Shown piece by piece: positions 7,477 to 13,605 of a DNA stretch of 13,605 nucleotides. Position 1 is the first letter of the stretch; each line of letters begins with the position of its first letter. The notes below the pieces were generated by a model. That model made no database searches and had not been told where the DNA came from. It saw only the letters and a list, made by a program, of their open reading frames with translations. This DNA is from Acidobacteriota bacterium (GTDB taxonomy: Bacteria > Acidobacteriota > Vicinamibacteria > Vicinamibacterales > SCN-69-37), in NCBI GenBank assembly GCA_021824055.1, contig JAKALV010000063.1, forward strand, positions 1 through 13,605, read 5' to 3'. The position numbers and the translations under genes are program-made.

Positions 7477-9585
7477 CTACTTGACCGGCACGAACGCCGA
7501 CTGCAGCACCTCATGCGTGACGTCGTCCTGGAGGAACACGACGAGCGAGAGGTGATTGGCGTTGATCGTGTTCTTCGTTTCGCGGAACGACGCGTCGATG
7601 TTGGCGCGTTTCTTCAGGTCCGCGATGTACCAGTCGTAGTAGGCGAGGTTGTCGGCTTCGAGCTTCGACAGATCCACGTCCCAGGCGATCGTCCCGGGCG
7701 CGGACTTGCCCAGCGGCACGCCGCGCTCATTGCCGTGCCCCAGCATGGCTCTGACAATCATGGGCTGGATGCGCAACCCGTTCTCGCCGCTGTAGCTCGC
7801 CGCGTCTTCCACGAGCGCCGCCTGTAGCCGCACGGTCTCGGACGACTCGGGGCCGTCCGATACGGACATCCGCGCGCTGACGATGGGGCCCGTGCGTGAC
7901 GCCGTCACCGTGATCCGGCCGGAGGGTTTCACCTCGAGCCGCTTGCCGACCGCGGCGTCGAGCCTGTCGAAGATCTCGGCGGCGAGCGGGCCGCCGCCTT
8001 CGCCGACGGGCGCGATCACGCCGTCGAGCAGCACGGTCGGCGCCGCGTGGATGCCGTAGTAACCGCTGCGGGCCTCCACGGCGAAGTTGCTGAAAGGATC
8101 CGACGTGGGCGCGTGGATGTGGTACACGAGCAGCGCCAGCTCGGCGCGCGAGTAGCGCTCCAGTTCGCGCTCGAACGACAGATCCACCGACACGCACGGT
8201 ACGCAGGCCGCGCCGGTGAAAAGCTCCGCCAGTACCGTGCGGTTCGTGCGCGCCGGCGTCGGCGTGTATTTCGTTGTGACGATCGGATTGACGTGCTTCG
8301 CGAGATAGGTCGTGTCGAGCAGGACGTCCAGGCCGTCGAGCGAGCCGTTGTGCGTCTTCCGGTAGATCGCGTGCAGCCGGGCGAACTCCGGCGCGGTCAT
8401 CCGGCCGGTCAACTGCGCGGCCACCGCGAGATCGAGCGCGTCGTTGAGCTTGCCGGCGGTCTCACTCAACGTCGAGAGCGCCAGCGCGGTTTCCATCACC
8501 GGCGCGAGCGCGTACGACTCGCGCAGCCGGGCCTCGGCGTCGGCGGTGTGGCCCTGCAGCAGCAGCGCCCGGCCGAGCACGGAAAGGTGATTGGCACGGA
8601 TCCCCGTCCATCGCTCCTCAGATTCCGCGCGCGGAAACGGATCCGGCGTGCGGCCCGGCGTGCGCGCGCCGAGACTGGCCTGACGCTCGTTGTGCATGGC
8701 GAGTGCCTTCGCCATGAAATCGTCCTGGCTCAAGAGCGGCACGCTCTTGCCCGCCAGCCGGACGGCATCGTCGACGAGCACGCCGCGGTTCACGAGACGG
8801 AGCGCCATGTTGTAGTACACGTCCGCGCGTTGATACGGCCGCGCGGCGCCCTTCGCACCCGCGTCGTCCATCGTCTTCTCGAGCGCGCGGACGAACCCGG
8901 CGAGCCGCGTCGTGTCGGCGCCGTCGGCGTCGATGATGTTCCGCACGCCCCGCGCGGCCGCGAAGTAGACCATGTCGGAGTCCGGGAAGTCGGACACGTA
9001 CTTCTCGATCGCGGTGATCCCGGCCGCGAGATCCTTCACCTGCAGCGCTTTGTTGAACGCATCGCGGTCGGGCGGCGGTGGTGGCAGCCGCGCCATGTCC
9101 GGGCGCACGTTCACCTGGGTCGAGCTCACAACCTGCTTGGGCGGCAGGCAGAACCGGTCGTTGCAGGTCTGATAGGACGCCGCCACGCGCGCCGGCAGCA
9201 TGCCGTAACCCGACGAGAGCGACACCTTCAGCGGAATGGTGAACTTCGCGGAGCCTTCGTGAAACTCCAGCGTCATGTTGAAGTTCGGATCGAACGCCGA
9301 CGAGGGCGCCGGCTCGCTGATGTCGCCGTCGAGCGTGAACGCCTGGCCGGCCGGCACGCTAATCAGGGTGGGCGTCGGACCGCCCGGGCCGACGCTGATG
9401 GCGTACAGATGCCAGCCGTCGTCGATCGTTGCCGTCAGCGCAAGCGTGATCGTGCCGCCGGGCGTCGTCGTTGCGGCCGCCGGCTCGACCGCGAGCGCCC
9501 AGTGAATCGGATCCTCGGGGATCTGCGCTGAGGCGCGGTCCGCCGCGAGCACCGCGCAGACGGCGACCAATGCGGCAAGAAGCAC
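7477..9585 (-). CDS. Secreted DsbD-alpha / helical-repeat / thioredoxin-like protein
   Basis: Exported redox-type protein of about 702 aa. The preferred start is GTG at 9585, overlapping the upstream TAG by one base (TAGTG) with GGAG 8 nt before it; ATG at 9609 would add eight acidic residues ahead of the hydrophobic leader LLAALVAVCAVLAADRASAQ. After the signal peptide come a DsbD N-terminal (alpha)-like domain (about 25-160, with Cys141 and Cys146 in YQTCNDRFCLPP), a long helical TPR-like region (about 175-445), a thioredoxin-like domain (about 448-540, ELFTGAACVPC with Cys461/Cys464 and likely cis-Pro516 in HAAPT), and a C-terminal beta-rich region. There is no membrane domain like that of true DsbD. 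Residues from about 176 to the end align with the C-terminal half of the M1 protein just upstream, so the two are partial paralogues in one operon. A role in extracytoplasmic thiol or disulfide exchange is inferred; no partner is proven. Confidence 0.82.
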   Translation of the reverse strand: MLLAALVAVCAVLAADRASAQIPEDPIHWALAVEPAAATTTPGGTITLALTATIDDGWHLYAISVGPGGPTPTLISVPAGQAFTLDGDISEPAPSSAFDPNFNMTLEFHEGSAKFTIPLKVSLSSGYGMLPARVAASYQTCNDRFCLPPKQVVSSTQVNVRPDMARLPPPPPDRDAFNKALQVKDLAAGITAIEKYVSDFPDSDMVYFAAARGVRNIIDADGADTTRLAGFVRALEKTMDDAGAKGAARPYQRADVYYNMALRLVNRGVLVDDAVRLAGKSVPLLSQDDFMAKALAMHNERQASLGARTPGRTPDPFPRAESEERWTGIRANHLSVLGRALLLQGHTADAEARLRESYALAPVMETALALSTLSETAGKLNDALDLAVAAQLTGRMTAPEFARLHAIYRKTHNGSLDGLDVLLDTTYLAKHVNPIVTTKYTPTPARTNRTVLAELFTGAACVPCVSVDLSFERELERYSRAELALLVYHIHAPTSDPFSNFAVEARSGYYGIHAAPTVLLDGVIAPVGEGGGPLAAEIFDRLDAAVGKRLEVKPSGRITVTASRTGPIVSARMSVSDGPESSETVRLQAALVEDAASYSGENGLRIQPMIVRAMLGHGNERGVPLGKSAPGTIAWDVDLSKLEADNLAYYDWYIADLKKRANIDASFRETKNTINANHLSLVVFLQDDVTHEVLQSAFVPVK

Positions 9586-12500
9586 TACCTCTTCTCCGTC
9601 TTCTTCCACTGCTTTTCATTCAGCGGCCGTTGCACCGCCTGCAGCACGTGCTTGTCCGCGTCCTGCAGGAAGGCGACGACGATCAGCTTCGAGGCATCGA
9701 CGGCGGTATACGCGTGGCCTTCGGCCTTGTAGACCGCCGGGGTGCTGCCGGCCGTTTCATTTCCGCGCCGCTTCTTGATTTCCGCGGCAAGGCTCGAGGT
9801 GACGTCCGTCGGAATCGCGGCCAGATCGAATGTCGTGTCGATCGACCGCTTGCCCGACGCGTCGATCGTGACCGGCACGCCCGGCGCGGCGCCGCCCGCC
9901 ATCGCGCGCACCACCAGCGGATGGAAGCGCATGCCGTTCTCGCCGCTGAAACGGAGTTCCTGCTCGGCCAACGCCACCTGCAGCGTCAGACCTTTCGCGT
10001 CCTTGTACTGAGCCGCGAGATTCGAAATCGACGTGGTGACGCGGACCGTGCCGCCCTTCAACGACGTCTTCAGCGCCAGCGTCGCTTCCGGCGCCGCATT
10101 CATGCGGCCGTCGATCACCGACGCGTAGTTGCCGTAGGTGATGCCCGCGTTGCCGCGCGGCCCGCCACCCAGCCGCGCGAGGCCGCCGTCGACGATGAAG
10201 GTGGGCACGCCGAGGACGTACTGCTTGTAGTACTCCTTGCGCGCCGCGCTCGCAACCGTCGTCATCGGGTCCGGTCCGGGAATATGCACGTGGTACACGA
10301 GCGTGGCCATCGCGCTCGACGGGTAACGTTCCATGGCGGCGTCCAACGCGTAGTCCGCGGCTACGCAGGGCGGACAGGCCGATCCGGTGAAAAGCTCCGA
10401 CAGCACCATCCGCGACGTACGCGATGGCGAGGGCCGCCACTTCTCCGGTTCGACGGGATTGGGAAACGACTCGCGGAAGGCGCGGTCGATGTCGTTGTCG
10501 ATGTCCTTGCTGCTGCCGTTCACCTTTATGTAGAGCGCCCGGAATGCCGCGTCATCGTCGCCCTTCAGTCCGCCCGCGGCGGCGGCCTGCAGGTAGTACG
10601 CGAGCGCCTTTTCGTTGTTGCCCGCGGCGGCGGCGATCTTCGCGAGGCCGACCGGCGCCGATTTCAGACCGCCGTCGAGTTTCAGCGCCGCGAGGTAGGC
10701 GGTCTCGGCGGCGGCGTTGTTGCCCTTGGCCTGAAACAGGCGGCCGAGCATTTCCTGGCCCATCGCCAGAACGGATGGATCGACCGTGTTCTTATCGGCC
10801 GCGTCGAGCGCCGCTTGCACCGCGGTGTCGGCGCCATCGAGCGTGATGCCGAGGTCGAGGGCGCGCGAGATCGGCGAGGACAGGATGAGAATCTGCGTCG
10901 CCGGCGGATATCCGGCTTTGGCATCGGCCACGACCTTCGTGAAGGCCGGTCCGATTTCGGCGCGCTTGTCGGGCAATCCGATCAGGATGTTGAGGACGAC
11001 GCTGTTGACCTGGCGGAGGAAGGTGCTGGTGGGGTAGTCGGCCTGGATCTTTCTGAGGGCGGGAAGGCGCTGGGCCAGATCCTTGATCTTCGTTGCTTCG
11101 TCGAAGGCCGCCTGCTCCGGCGAGACCGTGCGCGCTGCGGCAGCAGCCGGAGCGGCCGGCAGATCGCCATTCTTGTCGGTCTTGCTCACGGTGACGAAGT
11201 ACAGATCGGTGGCCACCTGGAAGCTGTCTTTCGTCAGCTTCGTCTCCATCGTCTGCCAGGCGGTGGTCGGCGTGATTGTCTGCCACGCGGCGGCGTCGCC
11301 CACGCGGATCGGCATCGCGAACTTCGCTTCGTCCGCTTTCCAGCGGTACGAGACCTTGCCGTTCGGCGCGTCGAACACGAGCTCGAGGGAGGGCAGCGCC
11401 GTGCGGCGCAGGTACTGGTTGAAGATCGGCGTCATGTCCCTGCCGAAGCGCGACGTGAACAGCGTCACCATGTCCTCGGTCATGATGTTCTTGTATTTGA
11501 ACGTGTCGTAGGTCTCCCTCACGAGCGCGAACCACTTGGCGTCGTCGTTCATCACGTTGCGGAGCGTGTTCAGGAAGAGCGCGCCCTTGAAGTACATGTC
11601 CTGCGGCGGCTCCTGGTGCCGGCCGCGCGTGGTGATGATCGGCGTCTTGTTCTGCACCTTTGTCTTGTAGCCGTTGATGTACTTCACCGCGTCGGCGGCA
11701 CCGAAGACCTGCTCGACGTAGAGCGCCTCGAGGTAGGTGCACCAGCCCTCGTGAATCCACATGTCGGACACGTCGGCGGCCGACACGGCGTTGCCGAACC
11801 ACTCGTGGCCGCTCTCGTGGATGATGATGAAGTCGAACTTCGGGCTCACGCCGACGCCGGTCCAGTCGCGTCCGCCGTAGCCGTTCTTGAAACCGTTGCC
11901 GTAGGTCACGGCGCTCTGGTGCTCCATGCCGGTGTACGGCGCCTGGATCAACTTGTAGCCGTCCTTCACGAACGGGTATTCGCCGAAGTAGTGCTCGTAG
12001 GCCTGGATCATCGGCTTGGCCTGCGCGAACTGCGTCTTCGCCTTGTCGAGGTCTTCGGGCAGCGCGTAGAAGTCGAGCGTGACGGGCCCGAGCGTGTCCG
12101 AGAAGTGCTGATACGTGCCGATGTTCAACGACACGTCGTACGAGTTGATCGGGTAGCTGACGTGGTAGTCCCAGCGCGTGAAGCCGCCGCCGACGTCCTT
12201 CTTCGCCATGAAGCGGCCGTTCGAGACATCCGTGAGGGCGCTCGGCGCCGTCACGCTGATGTCCATCGACTCCACTTCGTCTTTCCACTGGTCCTTGCTC
12301 GGCCACCAGATGCTGGAGCCTTCGCCCTCGCAGGCGGTGAAGATCCACGGCCGGCCCGCCGGGTCCTTGCCGAACGTGAAGCCGCCGAAGCGGCCCGTCT
12401 GCGTCGGTGTGCCCGAGTAGTAGAAGTCGATGGACACCTCGCGGCCGGGCTTGATCGGCGCGGGGAAGTCGATGAAGACGGCGTTGAGCTCGCGCGTGTA

Positions 12501-12803
12501 CTTGAGCGGCGTGGTGCCGAGCAGGATCTTGTCGACGTTCAGGTTGGCGTAGAGGTCGATCTGGATGCGCGAGTCTTCGCTGAGCATCCGGAACGTGATC
12601 GTGTTCTTGCCGGCGATGGTCCTCGTGTCCGGATCGACCTTCACGTCGAGGTGGTAGTAGAGCAGGTCGTTGTTCGCGCGCAGCTTGCCGTACTCGCCGC
12701 GCAGGATCTGGGCGCGCGTCGGCGGGGCGGGCGCGGCCGGGGCCTGCGGGGCGGCTTGCGGAGTGAGTGCCAGCAGAAGAAACAGGAGAAGGCTGGTGAT
12801 CAT
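9585..12803 (-). CDS. M1-family metallo-aminopeptidase fused to helical-repeat and thioredoxin-like domains
   Basis: Exported zinc peptidase of 1072 aa, much longer than the ~550-650 aa of related stand-alone M1 enzymes. A signal peptide (MITSLLLFLLLALTPQA) is followed by the M1 N-terminal beta domain and the catalytic domain. The substrate motif is GMEHQ (292-296), and the zinc site is HESGH (329-333) plus Glu352 after exactly 18 residues. Tyr404 in MYFKGALFL is the likely transition-state tyrosine. After about residue 540 come a TPR-like helical region (about 560-785), a thioredoxin-like domain (about 798-880, ELFTGSACPPC with Cys810/Cys813 and cis-Pro867 in GVPTF) and a beta-rich C-terminal part. 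Residues about 566-1072 match the downstream protein. All catalytic residues are present, so aminopeptidase activity is likely. The ribosome-binding site is weak (GGTGG, about 12 nt upstream). It is the first gene of a two-gene operon, divergent from the RidA-like gene. Confidence 0.9.
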   Translation of the reverse strand: MITSLLLFLLLALTPQAAPQAPAAPAPPTRAQILRGEYGKLRANNDLLYYHLDVKVDPDTRTIAGKNTITFRMLSEDSRIQIDLYANLNVDKILLGTTPLKYTRELNAVFIDFPAPIKPGREVSIDFYYSGTPTQTGRFGGFTFGKDPAGRPWIFTACEGEGSSIWWPSKDQWKDEVESMDISVTAPSALTDVSNGRFMAKKDVGGGFTRWDYHVSYPINSYDVSLNIGTYQHFSDTLGPVTLDFYALPEDLDKAKTQFAQAKPMIQAYEHYFGEYPFVKDGYKLIQAPYTGMEHQSAVTYGNGFKNGYGGRDWTGVGVSPKFDFIIIHESGHEWFGNAVSAADVSDMWIHEGWCTYLEALYVEQVFGAADAVKYINGYKTKVQNKTPIITTRGRHQEPPQDMYFKGALFLNTLRNVMNDDAKWFALVRETYDTFKYKNIMTEDMVTLFTSRFGRDMTPIFNQYLRRTALPSLELVFDAPNGKVSYRWKADEAKFAMPIRVGDAAAWQTITPTTAWQTMETKLTKDSFQVATDLYFVTVSKTDKNGDLPAAPAAAAARTVSPEQAAFDEATKIKDLAQRLPALRKIQADYPTSTFLRQVNSVVLNILIGLPDKRAEIGPAFTKVVADAKAGYPPATQILILSSPISRALDLGITLDGADTAVQAALDAADKNTVDPSVLAMGQEMLGRLFQAKGNNAAAETAYLAALKLDGGLKSAPVGLAKIAAAAGNNEKALAYYLQAAAAGGLKGDDDAAFRALYIKVNGSSKDIDNDIDRAFRESFPNPVEPEKWRPSPSRTSRMVLSELFTGSACPPCVAADYALDAAMERYPSSAMATLVYHVHIPGPDPMTTVASAARKEYYKQYVLGVPTFIVDGGLARLGGGPRGNAGITYGNYASVIDGRMNAAPEATLALKTSLKGGTVRVTTSISNLAAQYKDAKGLTLQVALAEQELRFSGENGMRFHPLVVRAMAGGAAPGVPVTIDASGKRSIDTTFDLAAIPTDVTSSLAAEIKKRRGNETAGSTPAVYKAEGHAYTAVDASKLIVVAFLQDADKHVLQAVQRPLNEKQWKKTEKR

Positions 12804-12834
12804 GCGCGAATGCTACCACCGCGCAAACCCTACG

Positions 12835-12895
12835 ACCGTGAAGCACGTGACGAACGTTAAGTGGTTCCCTTTACGTTCTTTGCGTCCTTCACGGT
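12835..12895. repeat. Large imperfect intergenic palindrome (27-nt arms, 7-nt loop)
   Basis: The left arm (12835-12861) begins ACCGTGAAGCACG and the right arm (12869-12895) is its reverse complement at 22 of 27 positions, with loop TGGTTCC. It lies between the divergent M1 and RidA-like genes, so it cannot serve as their terminator. The pattern CGTTCTTTGCGTCCTTCACGG resembles, from memory and unverified, dispersed palindromes common between genes in many environmental genomes. A REP-like element or a shared operator are both possible. Confidence 0.75.
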
Positions 12896-12923
12896 TATTG
12901 CTCTCGGCGTGTTGCCGCCATCG

Positions 12924-12929
12924 TATGAT
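12924..12929 (+). promoter_or_regulatory. Putative -10 element of the RidA-like gene
   Basis: TATGAT, 32 nt before the ATG at 12962. The best upstream hexamer, TTGCTC at 12898-12903, is 20 bp away, which is longer than optimal spacing, so a -35 is not established. It lies just downstream of the palindrome, and its right arm would overlap or border the -35 region. Confidence 0.35.
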
Positions 12930-12961
12930 GGCGCCGCTTCTCTTCTCAACGAGGTGATCAC

Positions 12962-13453
12962 ATGCGCGTTCGCGTTGTTGTTCTTCTGATGGCGGTGGCG
13001 GTCGTGGCGGGGTATGGGGTGGCGCGTGCCACCGGACAGGCCGGGGCGGCTCAGGCGCTCAAGGAGACGGTCAACGGCATCACGTACCACATGCCGTTCG
13101 GCCGCCCCACGCGTCCGTTCACGCCGGCGGTGCAGACCGGCAACCTGATCTTCCTTGCCGGCCAGATCGGGACGGCCGCCAACGCGCAGGGCGCGGTGGT
13201 CGCCGGCGGCATTCAGGCCGAGACGAAGCAGACCATGGACAATATCAAGGAGGTGCTGGAGCGGTCGGGCTCCGACCTCGCGCACGTGGTGAAGTGCAGC
13301 GTGTTCATGGCGGACATGAAGGACTGGGACGCGATGAACGCGGTTTACGCGACGTACTTCCCGGACCACAAGCCGGCGCGCAGCGCATGGGGCGCCACCG
13401 GACTCGCGCTCAACGCCCGTGTTGAGATCGAGTGCATCGCGACGGCCAAATAG
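12962..13453 (+). CDS. Exported RidA/YjgF-family protein
   Basis: Protein of 163 aa; ATG at 12962 has GAGG 7 nt upstream (12951-12954). The first ~25 residues (MRVRVVVLLMAVAVVAGYGV...) form a signal peptide, followed by one RidA (Rid/YER057c) domain. RidA enzymes hydrolyse reactive enamines and imines released by PLP enzymes and assemble as trimers. The catalytic Arg is present as Arg140 in PARSAW, with Glu155 exactly 15 residues later, the same spacing as Arg105 to Glu120 of classical RidA. Other pocket positions differ: the Tyr of the usual PYSQ motif is Phe53 (PFTPA), the Ser of the TSGQ motif is Ala (LAGQIG), and the Cys two after the Arg is Ala. Imine hydrolysis is therefore possible but not certain. 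Classical RidA is cytoplasmic and has no leader, so this is a periplasmic or exported variant. No partner gene follows within the window. Confidence 0.88.
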   Translation: MRVRVVVLLMAVAVVAGYGVARATGQAGAAQALKETVNGITYHMPFGRPTRPFTPAVQTGNLIFLAGQIGTAANAQGAVVAGGIQAETKQTMDNIKEVLERSGSDLAHVVKCSVFMADMKDWDAMNAVYATYFPDHKPARSAWGATGLALNARVEIECIATAK

Positions 13454-13472
13454 CGCGCGCCCAATCGCACGC

Positions 13473-13496
13473 AGGGCCAAGCTTCAGCTCGGCCCT
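13473..13496 (+). terminator. Possible terminator-like hairpin after the RidA-like gene
   Basis: AGGGCC (13473-13478) pairs with GGCCCT (13491-13496), extended inward by AG/CT after one mismatch, closing a loop CTTCAG. It starts 20 nt after the stop codon, as expected for a terminator. It is followed by CGCGCCTGAG rather than a T-run, so it would be atypical or rho-assisted. The remaining bases to the window end show no gene I can support. Confidence 0.35.
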
Positions 13497-13605
13497 CGCG
13501 CCTGAGCCGGCGTCGCAGTGGGCCTCCGGTCGTGGCCCTCGAAATCGCGCTTCCGTCCGCTCGCATTTCATTCTTCCCCGAACCGCTTGACCGGCCGTGG
13601 TGGCT

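Noticed and set aside
8047..9531. A 494-codon + strand open frame opposite the DsbD-alpha/thioredoxin-like gene
   Set aside because: Same shadow composition; the opposite strand encodes CxxC and DsbD-alpha motifs plus a signal peptide.
9583..9609. ATG at 9609 as start of the DsbD-alpha/thioredoxin-like protein
   Set aside because: It would put acidic MEEDGEEV ahead of the signal peptide and overlap the M1 gene by 25 bp. GTG at 9585 has a GGAG site at good spacing and a coupled TAGTG junction, so it is preferred, though not proven.
9471..12860. A 1129-codon open frame on the + strand, antisense to the M1 gene
   Set aside because: Composition is dominated by Arg, Val, Ala, Gly and His with no recognisable domain, as expected for the complement of GC-rich coding DNA. 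The minus-strand M1 protein has full catalytic motifs.

Overview
The window is about 13.6 kb of GC-rich bacterial DNA, densely coded, with short intergenic gaps and no rRNA, tRNA, insertion sequence, phage gene or CRISPR array that I can see. The gene content (exported S9 and M1 peptidases, an OPT-type peptide transporter, a long-form agmatinase, DsbD/thioredoxin-like secreted proteins) and the high GC fit an environmental heterotroph such as an Acidobacteriota (Vicinamibacteria-like) genome. This is inference from style and family content, not from a marker gene.

Layout: an OPT-family transporter (5-1963, +) faces an exported S9 prolyl-oligopeptidase-type peptidase (2063-4102, -). Next comes a decayed metallo-beta-lactamase-fold gene (4218-4643, +), which has lost its N-terminus and its middle, and a 61-residue membrane-anchored unknown (4652-4837, -). 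A + strand pair follows: an agmatinase-family ureohydrolase (4918-5979) and a group II PLP-dependent decarboxylase (6031-7467). They are separated only by a 51-bp tract of 9-bp repeats and lie in the same reading frame. Converging on them is a - strand two-gene operon: an M1 aminopeptidase fused to helical-repeat and thioredoxin-like domains (12803-9585), then a DsbD-alpha/helical-repeat/thioredoxin-like protein (9585-7477), overlapping by 1 nt at TAGTG. The C-terminal ~510-525 residues of these two proteins are paralogous. Last is an exported RidA-like protein (12962-13453, +), divergent from the M1 gene across a 158-bp gap that holds a large imperfect palindrome.

Possible theme (inference): extracytoplasmic proteins are degraded by the S9 and M1 peptidases, with the thioredoxin-like domains perhaps handling disulfides. 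Peptides are imported by the OPT carrier, amino acids are decarboxylated, and guanidino amines are hydrolysed by the ureohydrolase. The RidA-like protein could remove reactive imines, although it appears to be exported.

The most noteworthy items are the duplicated helical-repeat/thioredoxin module carried by two different N-terminal enzyme or redox domains, the same-frame agmatinase-stop-repeat-decarboxylase arrangement, the collapsed metallo-hydrolase, the intergenic palindrome, and the exported RidA with altered active-site positions.
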